Of a stretch of DNA of 64,000 nucleotides, positions 24,566-35,014 are shown piece after piece. Origin of the DNA: Candidatus Aalborgicola danicus (GTDB lineage: Bacteria > Pseudomonadota > Gammaproteobacteria > Burkholderiales > Burkholderiaceae_C); the NCBI GenBank assembly GCA_016703945.1, contig JADJBC010000020.1:62001-126000 (forward strand). The letters are read 5' to 3'. Below the pieces are notes generated by a model, which searched no databases, was not told the origin of the DNA, and saw only the letters and a list, made by a program, of their open reading frames with translations. The position numbers were made by a program, and so were the translations under genes. The stretch's first letter is position 1; each line of letters starts with the position of its first letter.

Positions 24566-26750
24566 CAATTCCGCAGCTAGCTGCACGGTCACTCCGGCCA
24601 TTACTACGATCTATGGCGTTACAGGTGTCAATTCCTCGGGAGCAAGTACCGCGGCAACGGCGGCAGTCAATGTTAGCGAAGCAAAATCTAATTATCGGAT
24701 GACTGTAGCAGGCGGTAGTAATGGCAGCGGCACAGTGAGTCAGATGAGTTGCAGCACTCAAGCCGGTACTGGGGGAACCACAATAACAATTTGTGGGAAT
24801 GGCCCTCAAGTTGCAGGCGGCATATTCTTTCCGGCCTGTGTAATTGCTGACGGCATAGGCCAATGTGGGATGGACGAGTTGCCCGGCAACAAAGTTACTT
24901 TGACTGCACTACCTGTGGCCAATAGCATATTCTCCGGTTGGAGTGGCGCTTGCACTAACAGTGTTGGGGAATGTCTTCTGACAATGGACGCAGATAAATC
25001 TGTAACAGCCAAGTTTTCTGCTCAACTTTCACCGCCCGCCATCACCAGCTTTACCCCAAGAGTCGGCACAGTAGGCACCAACGCCACCATCACCGTGATA
25101 GGCACCAACTTTCCCAGCACACTCACTATCAATATTGATGGCCAGCAGCCAGGCTGCACGCGCCAAAGCGTGAGCGACAACCAAGGGGTGTTTAGTTGCC
25201 CCTTGAGTGCAAGTGGCATACGCACTTTTGAGGTTAAAACAAATACGGCTGCGAATGGCGGAAGCTTAATTGGCAGCTCGACCTTTACGGTAAACCCGGC
25301 GGTCACCAACACGGCGCCGGTGGTCAGCAATCTGGTCGGATTTCAAAGCGCAGCCGGGCAGCCGTTGAACATTAGCTTCAACGTTAGCGATGCAGAAAGC
25401 GCCACCCTCAAAGTGCTACGCGTGCACTACGGCGCCAGCCAGACGGCGGCTGTTTGCTACCAGGACTTGAACTTGAGCACCGGGGCCACCAGCACCACAT
25501 TCAACGGCACGGGTACAGCGGAAAACGGTGGCAGCTGTGCATCGCTAATTCCCACCAGCGGCCAAGCCACTGTGTGGTTCAAAGTGGAGGCGCTTGATGT
25601 CGATGGCCTTGGGGCCGTGGTGCAACAAGCCAATGTGGTGTACCAGGCGGCACAGGTTGTGTACACCCTCAACGTGAGCGCAACAGGGCCGGGGGTAGGG
25701 GTTGTTACCAGCACACCGACTGGCACGCCAGCTGGAATTATTTGTCGCACCAACGGCGCAAACAACACCTGTGCCAGCGCGTTTGCGGCAGGCACCACGG
25801 TTCGTCTGACCGCCACGCCAGAACAGGGCAGCACTTTCACAGGCTGGAGCGGCGGCTGTAGCGAAACGGGTAGTTGCACGGTGAGCATGACGGCAGCTCA
25901 AAGCGTAACCGCTACCTTCAATCTCATGGCCACTTCCCGGCCCGTCTGCACCTTAACGGCCACACCATCGTCAATCGCTAAAGGCGGTACTGCAACCCTG
26001 AGGGCAAACTGCACACTTGCAGCCACATCGTATGTCTGGACTGGCGCGCCCTGCGCAGGTACTACCGGTGCCACCTGTACTGTTACACCCACGGCAAGCA
26101 GCACCTACAGTGTGGCGGGTGTCAATGCGGCGGGCACGGGCGATTCTGTGAATGCAACTGTTACTGTGAATCCCACAGCCACACAGAATTTGAGCGTCGC
26201 CATAACAGGCTCTGGATCGGGCATCGTGACCATGGGCCCCGGTGGATCAATTTGCCGCACAGGAACGTGTACAGCAGCGTTCGATAGTGGCGCATTGGTT
26301 ACGCTGACAGCGGTGCCGGTAGCGGGCAGTCGTTTTGTCGGCTGGAGCGAGGCTTGTTCTATTGGAAATGTTGCCGGTGAATGTTATGTGACTATGGTTG
26401 CGGCGATAACCGTAACGGCCAATTTTTCAATTCTTGGTGCTTGCGATGCATCGCCGGTTTCAACGATCACCCTCAACACCTATGCTTTTAACAACGGTTA
26501 CCAAGCATTTGATGTGATGTGCGCGAACGGGCGCTTCGGCGGTGTACGACTGCCACGGTGGACCCCAAGTGCGATGCGAGTCTGCTCATTTCGGGAAACC
26601 AGTTGCAGTATTGCCGCCTATCAATGCGAAGACGCTGGTTCTTACTCTACGAGCGCTTTGGACGCAGTGTATGCAAAACGTACTGCAACAACCAGTACGC
26701 TGGTGACCGATGCGGTGATCAGACCACTTGCAGCATGGGTTTGCCAATAA
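24378..26750 (+). pseudogene. DUF1566 + Ig-repeat protein, C-terminal part (frameshifted)
   Basis: The real continuation begins near 24455; the codons before it are an accidental frame. Modules in order are: a PKD/Ig-like unit TPTSIAAGGTSTLTANC with SYVWTGGTC; an InlB-B-like divergent repeat (LPVANSIFSGWSGACTNSVG); an IPT/TIG-type unit (ITSFTPRVGTVGTNATITV); and a cadherin-like unit. A second InlB-B-like repeat (TFTGWSGGCSETGSC), a second SYVWTG unit and a third repeat (GSRFVGWSEACSIG) follow, then a Cys-containing C-terminus. It is an extracellular, repeat-built protein of unknown ligand. The next gene starts 17 bp later and is likely co-transcribed. Confidence 0.75.
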
Positions 26751-26767
26751 TCTGCGGGAGTAAAACG

Positions 26768-28039
26768 ATGAAAACTAAACACAGAGCTTGGGTTGCCATC
26801 TTTTCGCTGGCGTTCGCCGCTGGTGGTGCATCGGCCTTTAAGCCCAATCAAGAAGAATATGGCCATGAAATGATAGCAAGGAAGTTGCTTTCCGAAGGTG
26901 GCTATTCATACGGCGGGAGGACAGTACCAAGATATGTTGTCGGTGGTGTTCCATTCTCCGATGCAGCAATTGGGGAAGTTGTCTATGGGGTCAATTCACG
27001 GGATTGGATTGGTGCCGACGTGTATCACTGCTCGGGGCTTTTAGTGCCGGGGGGCAGCGTCGCGTGCAAGGTGACACTCGCCGGTAAAGATATCGTTATT
27101 ACTGGCGATTTATACAGAGCAGATGCGCATTTCGATGACAATGGTTTTACAAAGAGCGGTGATGCTATTTACAGACTCATTCGGGGTGATGTTCTTTGGG
27201 AGCGTGGCCCGACGGTTGAGGAAATCCCTGTCACCTTCGCTGGCATGAGCGTGATTGATTTGTTGAAAAAATACGTCGTTGATGTCCCACCAAATTCCAC
27301 TCCAACGGTAGATCAAAAACAGATATTGTCAGTTGCACGGGTAAAGCTTGGAAAAGCCCTGCATACTTTGCACGACTTTTATGCGCATAGCACCTGGGCC
27401 GACAATTACGGTTCAGATAGTCTATTTTTGCCAATTACGGACAATCTTCTGAAACCGACCAGCGATATTGGCCCGTTATTTTTACCTTTCAAGCTGTCGC
27501 TGGGAGAAGATGGGCACAACGAGCGCTTTACTGGGGATGTTTGTTCTCCAAGATTCCCTACATTTGTTATTCCTCCAGGCTCACCCATTCCATACGTCAC
27601 GTGGGCAAACAATGGTGGAAATTGGGAAATAACGACCTTCGTAACTAACAATAAGATTATTTCAAGCGGCTCTTTTAGCTCGGCGATAAGCGGAGGTAAA
27701 AGTGTGAATGGGATCGGTTTTGCCAGTGACGGATTGGGAGCCGAGTTAGGAAATGCGCGTTGCGATCACGGCAACCAACCAACGCTAGCGGCCCCTCTAG
27801 GTTACCCAACATCAGGTATCGCGAAAGACGCGCCGTCATGGCCGTTGCAGGATATTACCCCGGGAGCGGCAGCAACTGTACTGCACGAAAGGGCGTCCCA
27901 TCAGGCCGCGCAGCACAGTGCCATTTTGCTAAACAATCTGGTGCAAATCATTCGTACCGATAACAGTATTGCCGATTCGAACCGCATGATTGCGGCTCTA
28001 TTGATGTGGATCAACCACCGCCACGGACAGTGCTGGTAG
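26768..28039 (+). pseudogene. HetC-like N-terminal domain of a large vWA protein (segment 1 of 4)
   Basis: The signal peptide (AWVAIFSLAFAAGGASA) is followed by a HetC/VWA7-type N-terminal domain: FKPNQEEYGHEMIARKLL at the start and the His-rich motif LGKALHTLHDFYAHSTWADN (about residues 190-210), with further HERASHQAAQHSA. This metal-binding-like domain is known from fungal Het-C and animal VWA7 proteins, where a vWA domain follows. Here the frame stops at 28039 just as the vWA domain opens in another frame, which fits one missing base between about 27985 and 28036. A second reading is that 28006 (GTG) is a coupled start, but the vWA part would then lack a signal peptide. Confidence 0.65.
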
Positions 28040-28851
28040 TGGATGGCTCCGGCAGCATGAGCCATATTATTCCAGGCATCAGCGCAGCTATAGGGATGGC
28101 AACCGTGAGCGGGCTGAGCGTTGCTACGTTTGATACCACTGGCAATATCTTGGTTGAACACGATGATTTAGCCAAAATGCAAGCGTTGCTAGCAAAGTCT
28201 GGACGTGGTGGCGCATCATGTGATGCGCCTGCTTATAGTGGCTTGCTGAAAGTTGTGGAGACACTCCCAGATAACTCTTCGATTTATCTATTCACTGACG
28301 CAGGTCCGTTGTCAGCAGACGCCACATTTGCCTCACTTGGTCAGCAAGCAGTGGGACGGAACATCAAGATACATTCAGTGATCATGGGTGAGTGCCTTAA
28401 CTCCTACGCAAATACAGGTGGGATATTGGGGCGGCGGACCGACAGTTTCGAAGCACTTAGCCGTTTCACTGGCGGTGGAATCCGAAAGCCACTGCCTGAC
28501 AGCGGGCCAGTGCAAAACGAGGTTGCGTCGCTGCTGGCCTTGAGGGGTGCATCAGCATCCACTTTGGTCCGAGCCCGTTCAATGGGTGTAGGCGGCGCGA
28601 CCCTTGCCGCTACCAGCAGTGCGAAGGCCACCAACCTATTGACGCAAATTGGCACGGTTAGTCAAACCCAAAACATCAACATTCTGGTGGATGCCGGTCT
28701 TGCACATATGTTGGTAACCGTTGCTTCCACGGGTGCACAAGCTTCTTTGGTCGACGCAACTGGCCAGGCAGTGCCCTTTACAGATGCAGGCAACGGCGTG
28801 CTTTTGCGGCGGTCAATTACCCGGTGTCTGGCGCATGGAGTCTGGTGCTAA
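28006..28851 (+). pseudogene. vWA domain (segment 2 of 4)
   Basis: It opens with the metal-ion-dependent adhesion site VLVVDGSGSMSH (DxSxS). The other vWA elements are the Thr-containing ATFDTTG and YLFTDAGPLSAD. The frame breaks after DAGNGVL: one extra T in the four-T run at 28802-28805 gives FAAVNYPVSGAWSLVLT, continuous with segment 3. vWA domains bind ligands through a coordinated metal ion; with HetC upstream this resembles VWA7/hemicentin-like proteins. Confidence 0.65.
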
Positions 28852-30362
28852 CCGCCAGTTCGGCCGCGCCGTACCAGGTGCAGGTCGAGGTGCAGGGTGG
28901 TGTGGCGCTGACGAATCTGGAGTATGCCGCCCTGATAGAGGTCGGCCCCCGCTCTGGTCATGAATATGCACCGCCTTTGGGCAGTACGCCCCCGTCGGGC
29001 GCTAGTAAAGCGGCGCTTACCATCCAAGGCGCTGCTAGCGATGCTGTCACATTGAGTTACGTCACAGAAGATGGTAGCTTGATTGCCAGCTACCCGCTGG
29101 CGCGGGCGTCCTCTCTCGCATTCACAGGGCGAGTCCTGGTGCCAAGTAGCGCATATTGGGTCAAGGTATCGGGTCTGAGTGCAAGCGGTGGCAGCTTCAT
29201 GCGCATGTGGCGTGGCGAACATTCATTGCCCGACCCCATGCCCGGGGGGCGTATCGTGGTGGATGCACCAGAGTCCATGACCTATGCGGCGGGTAGCACG
29301 GGCAAACTTTCGGTGCGATTGAGCAATGTGGGGGCGGATGAAAACCTCACCCTGACAGCACGCTCCAGCCTGGGCGGTGTCACGGTCACGCCAAGCACCC
29401 TGGCACTCGCAGCCAATACCGCCAGCAGCGCCGAGTTGAGCCTTGCGGTACCCACCGGAGCCACGGCGGGCGATTTGGTGTTGACCGTTACAAGTTCCAC
29501 CGGCGCGCGCGACGTGCCTCTGCTGATCAGAATATTGACCGCAGCCGTCAAGCCTGTCTGCACCCTCAGCGTCGCTCCTAGCAGCATTGCCGCTGGTTCC
29601 AGCAGCACGCTGACGGCTGCGTGTACCGGCATCCCCACGTCCTACACCTGGATGGGTGCTACGGGCTGCGCCAGCACGGCCAGTACCTGCACGGTGTCGC
29701 CCACCAGCACTACAACTTACAGCGTGGCGGGCACCAACGCAGCCGGCACAGGCACTGCGGCAAGCGCTACTGTCTCAGTTTCGGCAACCGGACCTACATG
29801 CACCATTGCGTCCAACCCGTCGGTGATTGCGGCCGGTTCCAACGTAGTCTTCACGGCGACCTGCACAAACAGTCCGACTCTTTACACATGGACCGTCGGC
29901 GGGCAGACCAAGTTGTCGGGTGACGCCGCGTGTTGTTCGAAATTGACCACCTCATTTACTGCCGGTGCACATACCATCGCGCTCACGGCGACCAATGCGG
30001 CCGGCACCAGCAATGCTGCCACGCTCACCATCAACGTCGATGGCACTGCGGGGCCACAGGCCATAACCTTCCCGGCGGTGGCAACAATTGCTGTGGGGTC
30101 AAGCGCAAGCTTGAGTGCAACCGCATCGTCTGGCTTGCCTGTGGCCTACAGCAGCAGTTCCACCAACTGCGTGATCGCAGGCAGTGCTACTGCTGGTTTC
30201 ACGGTACAAGGCAAGGCCATTGGCAACTGCACCATAACCGCTGCGCAGGAAGGCAATGCATCCTTTGCAGGCTGCGCCGGTCTCTCAAGTGGTTGTGGTT
30301 TCGGCCGCAAGCGGCAAGTTGGTCAACCTGTCGACTCGCGCCTTTGTGGGCACTGGCGATGA
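28824..30362 (+). pseudogene. Ig-repeat middle of the vWA protein (segment 3 of 4)
   Basis: After GAWSLVLTASSAAPYQVQVEV, a beta-sandwich region typical of the tail of VWA7-like proteins, there are several Ig-like modules. Two have the CTLSVAPSSIAAGSSSTLTA / SYTWMG pattern shared with the preceding gene. A further unit reads AITFPAVATIAVGSSASLSA. The frame is lost after EGNASFAGCAG. Dropping one G near 30270-30271 gives FAAAPVSQVVVVSAASG, continuous with segment 4. Confidence 0.65.
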
Positions 30363-31365
30363 CGTGCTTATAGCTGGGTTCATCATCAGTGGCGGCGCAA
30401 AGCGCGTAATGATCATGGCCGAAGGGCCAAACCTTGCCACGCTGGGGGTCAACGGCGTGCTGCCGGACCCGATGTTGACGCTCTTCAACAGCAGTGGCGT
30501 TGCCATCGCAAACAATGACAACTACCAAGAATCTCCAGATTGGCTCATGATGGGGCTCATCGGCATACGCCCGAAGAACCCTTTGGAGTCAGGTATTTTG
30601 ATGACCCTCGCTCCGGGTGCATACACGGCAATTGTTCAGGGTGTTGGCGGCCAGACCGGCATCGCCTTGGTGAGCGTGCACGACACCGACGATCTTGACT
30701 CGCCCGCCCGCCTTGCCAATATCAGCAGCCGAGCCAGGGCTGCTACCGATGGTGATGCCCAAATCATTGCCGGCTTCATCATCAAGGGTGGTAGCAAGAA
30801 TGTGTTGCTGAAAGGTATGGGGCCTAGCCTTGCCGCGCAAGGCGTTGCGGGCGCGTTAGACGACCCCGCCATTTCGGCCTTTCAGGGTTCCACATCTATC
30901 GGAAATAGTGACAACTGGAGTTCTGAGGCGGGTGCGGATGTGATCACCGCCACCGGACGAGGGCCCGATAGAGCCAACGAGTCCGCCATGGTGAGTACCC
31001 TGGCAGAAGGTGCGTACACGGTGATCATGCGCGGAACCCGAGCGCCTGGTGTGGGCCTGCTTTCAGTCGATGAACTGCTGACTGCCGCCCAGAGCAAGGC
31101 TTTGGGAGCTACTGCCTTGAGTCTGGATATTGACAAGGCATTTGCCAGTGTGGAAGCGCTTTATGGGCCAGAGTTGGGTAAGCCCGATGGAGTCACACAG
31201 TCGAAAGCGGGTTATCGCTATCGGACGTACTCCGGCGCCCATGTGCTGGCCGTAAACGAAGATGGTGTGCCGCACATGCATTACATGGGACCACTGTCGG
31301 GCGGGATGCTGCAAGATTTGGGCCTTTTGACGAAGTGGCTGGGCTCTCCAAGCTTGTCACAGTGA
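30256..31365 (+). pseudogene. C-terminal repeats of the vWA protein (segment 4 of 4)
   Basis: There are two copies of a roughly 130-residue unit: VNLSTRAFVGTGDDVLIAGF...VMIMAEGPNLA and LANISSRARAATDGDAQIIA...VLLKGMGPSLA. A C-terminal module follows (YRYRTYSGAHVLAVNEDG, HMHYMGPLSGG), like those in the protease at 14693 and the YHYH lipoprotein at 52377. If unbroken, the gene from 26768 would encode about 1,530 residues. The stop overlaps the convergent CoA-transferase stop by 9 bp. Confidence 0.65.
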
Positions 31366-33303
31366 TTCGGTTTTCAGCGCCTCCAATTTCGCCTTGAGGA
31401 ACCCGCCGGTTCCGTAGCGTGTAACCCGGCTGTAAAACCGGTCTGTCAGGCGTTTGACCATGGCTGAATAGTCGTCGATGAGGGGAGGCAAAATGCTGCA
31501 GCTGTCGTAATTGACGACGACGGCCACCCGATGGCCCAATGGCGCCAAAAGCGCTGTGAGATGGTCTTCAATATCGGCAATGTCGCTGGGGCGGTCTACC
31601 GCCAGACCTTCAAAATTGATGAACAGCAGGCGGTGTTCCCGGTCCAATTCACACCGCTGGGCCAGAGGTGTTGCCAGCAACCGCTCACGCAGGCCAATCG
31701 TATCGTCTGAGAACAAGGCGGCGTCCATCAAACGCAATTGCGGGCTGATCGTGGGCATGAAATCCATGTGCGCCAGTACATCGCGCTCCAGTTCAATGCC
31801 CGGCGCGATTTCGATCAACTCCAAGCTGCCTTGTTCAGCCTCCGGTTTGAGCTGAAACACGCAGCGCTCGGTGACATACAGGACGCGTTGCTTGCGCTTG
31901 CACGCCTCACGGCCACTGAATGTGCGGTGCTCTACGGCCTTCACAAACTTGCGGGTCGTTCCTTCGCTGTGAATGTGCAACCGCCCGCCTGACAAACGCA
32001 CATCCAGCCCGCCGGTCGTGAATGTTCCAACCATGACGACGGTCTTGGCGTTCTGGCTGATGTTGATAAAGCCACCGGCACCCGCCAGCCGGGGTCCAAA
32101 CTTGCTGACATTGAGGTTCCCCTGCGCATCGACCTGCGCCATGCCGAGGATGGCGATGTCGAGGCCTCCGCCGTCATAAAAGTCAAACTGGTTGGGCTGG
32201 TCAATAATTGCGTGGGCGTTCACCGCGGCACCAAAACTCATGCCACTGGCCGGAATTCCACCAATGACGCCGGGTTCCGCCGTCAGCGTAACCAGATCGA
32301 TGATTTTTTCCTCAGCTGCCACGCTGGCCACGCCCTCGGGCATACCAATGCCCAGGTTGACCACGCTGTTAGGTCGCAGCTCCAGCGCGGCACGGCGTGC
32401 AATCACCTTGCGTTCACACAGGGGCATGGGGATTAATGAATCTTGCGGCACCCGAATTTCACCCGAATAGGCTGGGTTGTACTGTTCCGAAAAGGTCTGC
32501 ATGTGGTGCGCTGGTTCGGTCGCCAGCACCACTGCATCGACCAACACGCCGGGCACCTTGACCAGCCGCGGGTGCAGTGTGCCACGTTCGGCAATTCGTT
32601 CTACCTGCGCAATCACAATGCCTCCGGAGTTGCGCGCGGCCATGGCAATGGCCAGGGCCTCTAGAGTCAATGCCTCGCGCTCCATGGTCAGGTTTCCGTC
32701 CGGGTCGGCGGTGGTGGCGCGGATGATGCCCACCGATATTGGAAAGGCTTTGTAGAACAGGTACTCCTTGCCGTCCAGTTCGATCAGGCGGACCAGGTCT
32801 TCGGTGGTGCAGGCGTTGACTTTCCCACCGCCCCAGCGGGGGTCGACAAAGGTGTCGATGCCGACATGTGTCAAGGTTCCGGGCTTGCGCGCGGCGATGT
32901 CACGAAACAGGTGGGCAATGACCCCCTGGGGCAGGTTGTAGGCTTCAATGGCGTTGTCCATGGCCAGCTTTTGCAGCGCAGGCACCAAACCCCAGTGCCC
33001 GCCGACGACGCGTTTGACCATGCCCAGATGACCCAGATGGTTGAGTCCCCGGCTAGCGCCGTCACCCTGGCCTGCGGCGTAAACCAGCGTCAGGTTGCGT
33101 GGTGAGCCGACGCCCGTCTCTTGCTGAATCTCGAGGAAGCGTTTCTCCAGCGCAACCGCGACCGTCTCGGCAAAGCCGATACCAACAAACCCACCGGTGG
33201 CCAGCGTGTCACCATCGTGAATAAGTCGCACCGCCTCGGCGGCACTGACAACTTTGTTGCGTTGCGCCCCTTGGGGTCCGGCATCTTTGAAATGGGTATG
33301 CAT
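31357..33303 (-). CDS. Acyl-CoA:carboxylate CoA-transferase with C-terminal extension
   Basis: A fused alpha-beta family I CoA-transferase. The alpha half begins VVSAAEAVRLIHDGDTLATG. The beta half begins near RRAALELRPNSVVNLGIGMP and carries the likely catalytic Glu in LTAEPGVIGGIPASG. It would move CoA between acyl-CoA and acetate, propionate or a 3-ketoacid; substrate unknown. The protein has 648 residues, about 110 more than YdiF-type enzymes. The extra C-terminus (DREHRLLFINFEGLAVDRPS to GGFLKAKLEALKTESL) looks like a STAS-type or regulatory domain. AGGAG precedes the ATG. Confidence 0.88.
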   Translation of the reverse strand: MHTHFKDAGPQGAQRNKVVSAAEAVRLIHDGDTLATGGFVGIGFAETVAVALEKRFLEIQQETGVGSPRNLTLVYAAGQGDGASRGLNHLGHLGMVKRVVGGHWGLVPALQKLAMDNAIEAYNLPQGVIAHLFRDIAARKPGTLTHVGIDTFVDPRWGGGKVNACTTEDLVRLIELDGKEYLFYKAFPISVGIIRATTADPDGNLTMEREALTLEALAIAMAARNSGGIVIAQVERIAERGTLHPRLVKVPGVLVDAVVLATEPAHHMQTFSEQYNPAYSGEIRVPQDSLIPMPLCERKVIARRAALELRPNSVVNLGIGMPEGVASVAAEEKIIDLVTLTAEPGVIGGIPASGMSFGAAVNAHAIIDQPNQFDFYDGGGLDIAILGMAQVDAQGNLNVSKFGPRLAGAGGFINISQNAKTVVMVGTFTTGGLDVRLSGGRLHIHSEGTTRKFVKAVEHRTFSGREACKRKQRVLYVTERCVFQLKPEAEQGSLELIEIAPGIELERDVLAHMDFMPTISPQLRLMDAALFSDDTIGLRERLLATPLAQRCELDREHRLLFINFEGLAVDRPSDIADIEDHLTALLAPLGHRVAVVVNYDSCSILPPLIDDYSAMVKRLTDRFYSRVTRYGTGGFLKAKLEALKTESL

Positions 33304-33475
33304 CAGGAGCTCCTTGCTGTGCGGTGAGGATCCTGATGCTAACGGGTACGCGGCTACGTAGTTTCCCTTGTATCGGCGGCACTTTGCGGCGTTTTGGTCA
33401 GGGCTTCCGAAGTCCCTGAAGTTGTGAGGCTAACAGTGAAATCAGTTTTAGCCCCCGTAAAATATAATGATTTCG

Positions 33476-34882
33476 CTATGAAAGTTGTAGTGCGTCCACC
33501 AGCTTTTGGTGGATGCCACCGAACCCCCCATTGCTCATACACAGTATGTGGTCGCCAGGGCGCACCCGCGCCATCACCTGTTGAACGACGGCGTCAACGT
33601 TGGACGCCACGTGTGCCCGGTCGGACATGCTGGCCAGTGCTTGGTGGGCGTTCCAATCCAGGCCGCCTGCGTGGCAAAAAGCCAGGTCGGACTCTTCCAG
33701 ACTCCAAGGCAATTGGGACTTCATGGCCCCCAGCTTCATGGTGTTGCTGCGTGGCTCAAACACCGCCAGGATGCGCGCCGCGCCAACCTGCCGCCGCAGG
33801 CCGTTGATGGTGGTGCGCATGGCAGTAGGGTGGTGGGCAAAGTCGTCGTAAACCGTCACGGCTGCCGCTGTCTCACCGGTGGCCAACGGGCGGCCCCAGG
33901 CCACGCGGGCTCGAACCTCCATGCGGCGCTTTACATTTTGAAACTTTGCCAAAGCGTTCACCGCGACAGCCGGGGACACTCCCACATGATCTGCTGCCGC
34001 GATGGCAGCCAAGGCATTGAGTTGGTTGTGTACACCGCCCAATCCCCACTCCAGCCGTGCGACGGTTCGGCCCGCCTGCACCACGTCAAAAGCGTGGGGC
34101 TCGCCCTGTGCAGTGAAGTCGGCGACCGCACTGCCAAAACTCCGCACCTCGCTCCAGCAGCCTTGGTGCAATACACGAGCCAGGCTTTCTTCCAGGTCAT
34201 TCACAACGATGCGACCGGTCGAAGGAATCGTGCGTACCAGATGGTGAAACTGGCGCTCGATGGCGGCAAGGTTGTCAAAGATGTCGGCGTGGTCGAACTC
34301 CAGGTTGTTCAGGATGACCGTGCGGGGCCGGTAATGCACAAATTTGCTGCGTTTGTCGAACAACGCGGTGTCAAATTCATCCGCTTCGATGACGAAATAG
34401 CGACCAGAGCCCAGTTGTGCCGACACGCCAAAATTGAGTGGCACGCCACCAACCAGGAAACCTGGCTGCAACCCAGCTGATTCGAGAATCCACGCCAGCA
34501 TCGCTGTGGTGGTGGTCTTGCCGTGTGTACCCGCGACCGCCAGCACATGGCGACCTTGCAACACATGCTCGGAAAGCCACTGCGGGCCGCTGGTGTAGGG
34601 GGCGCCTGCATCCAGAATGGCTTCCATCAGGGGGTACTTGGGCATACCGTCCGGCAATCGGGATCGGCTCACCACATTGCCCACGACAAACACATCGGGC
34701 TTGAGCTGCAGCTGGTCCACGCTGTAACCCTCAATCAGTTCAATGCCCAACGCCCGAAGTTGATGGCTCATCGGCGGATAAACGCCCAGATCGCAACCGG
34801 TCACCCGATGCCCGGCTTCCCGCGCCAGCGCAGCCAAACCACCCATGAAAGTACCGCAAATGCCCAGAATATGAATATGCAT
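33476..34882 (-). CDS. mpl: UDP-MurNAc:L-Ala-gamma-D-Glu-meso-DAP ligase
   Basis: This ligase recycles the murein tripeptide by joining it to UDP-N-acetylmuramic acid. The 468-residue Mur-ligase protein begins MHIHILGICGTFMGGLA and has the ATP-binding GTHGKTTT at residues 118-125. The central region (VIEADEFDTALFDKRSKF) and the C-terminal domain (VYDDFAHHPTAM, VFEPRSNTMKLG) are those of Mpl rather than MurC. It agrees with the presence of ampD elsewhere in the window, another recycling enzyme. Confidence 0.95.
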   Translation of the reverse strand: MHIHILGICGTFMGGLAALAREAGHRVTGCDLGVYPPMSHQLRALGIELIEGYSVDQLQLKPDVFVVGNVVSRSRLPDGMPKYPLMEAILDAGAPYTSGPQWLSEHVLQGRHVLAVAGTHGKTTTTAMLAWILESAGLQPGFLVGGVPLNFGVSAQLGSGRYFVIEADEFDTALFDKRSKFVHYRPRTVILNNLEFDHADIFDNLAAIERQFHHLVRTIPSTGRIVVNDLEESLARVLHQGCWSEVRSFGSAVADFTAQGEPHAFDVVQAGRTVARLEWGLGGVHNQLNALAAIAAADHVGVSPAVAVNALAKFQNVKRRMEVRARVAWGRPLATGETAAAVTVYDDFAHHPTAMRTTINGLRRQVGAARILAVFEPRSNTMKLGAMKSQLPWSLEESDLAFCHAGGLDWNAHQALASMSDRAHVASNVDAVVQQVMARVRPGDHILCMSNGGFGGIHQKLVDALQLS

Positions 34883-34950
34883 GGCACTATTCTACGGCTC
34901 AGTCCCAGCGTGATTTGGGACGCTACCCCCCGTTCTGGCGACGCATGTAG

Positions 34951-34975
34951 CTATCAAAAGAGGAGCGTTTGCGGT
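34951..34975 (+). repeat. Partial match to the 49-bp dispersed repeat
   Basis: GCTATCAAAAGAGGAGCG resembles the first 18-20 bases of the dispersed repeat, but the GAGGGCTAGAG half is absent. It lies in the divergent intergenic region between mpl and the next gene. Confidence 0.3.
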
Positions 34976-35014
34976 GATGGCCCTGCATCTCCCGTAGAAG
35001 CGCACAATCGTGGC

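Noticed and set aside
28980..29040. GGCGCTAG...GCTGCTAGCG as a repeat element
   Set aside because: It fits neither the spacing nor the flanks of the dispersed repeat and is normal coding sequence of the vWA protein.
33463..33468. TATAAT perfect -10 hexamer on the plus strand
   Set aside because: No -35 at suitable spacing and no plus-strand gene downstream; it overlaps the end of mpl on the other strand.
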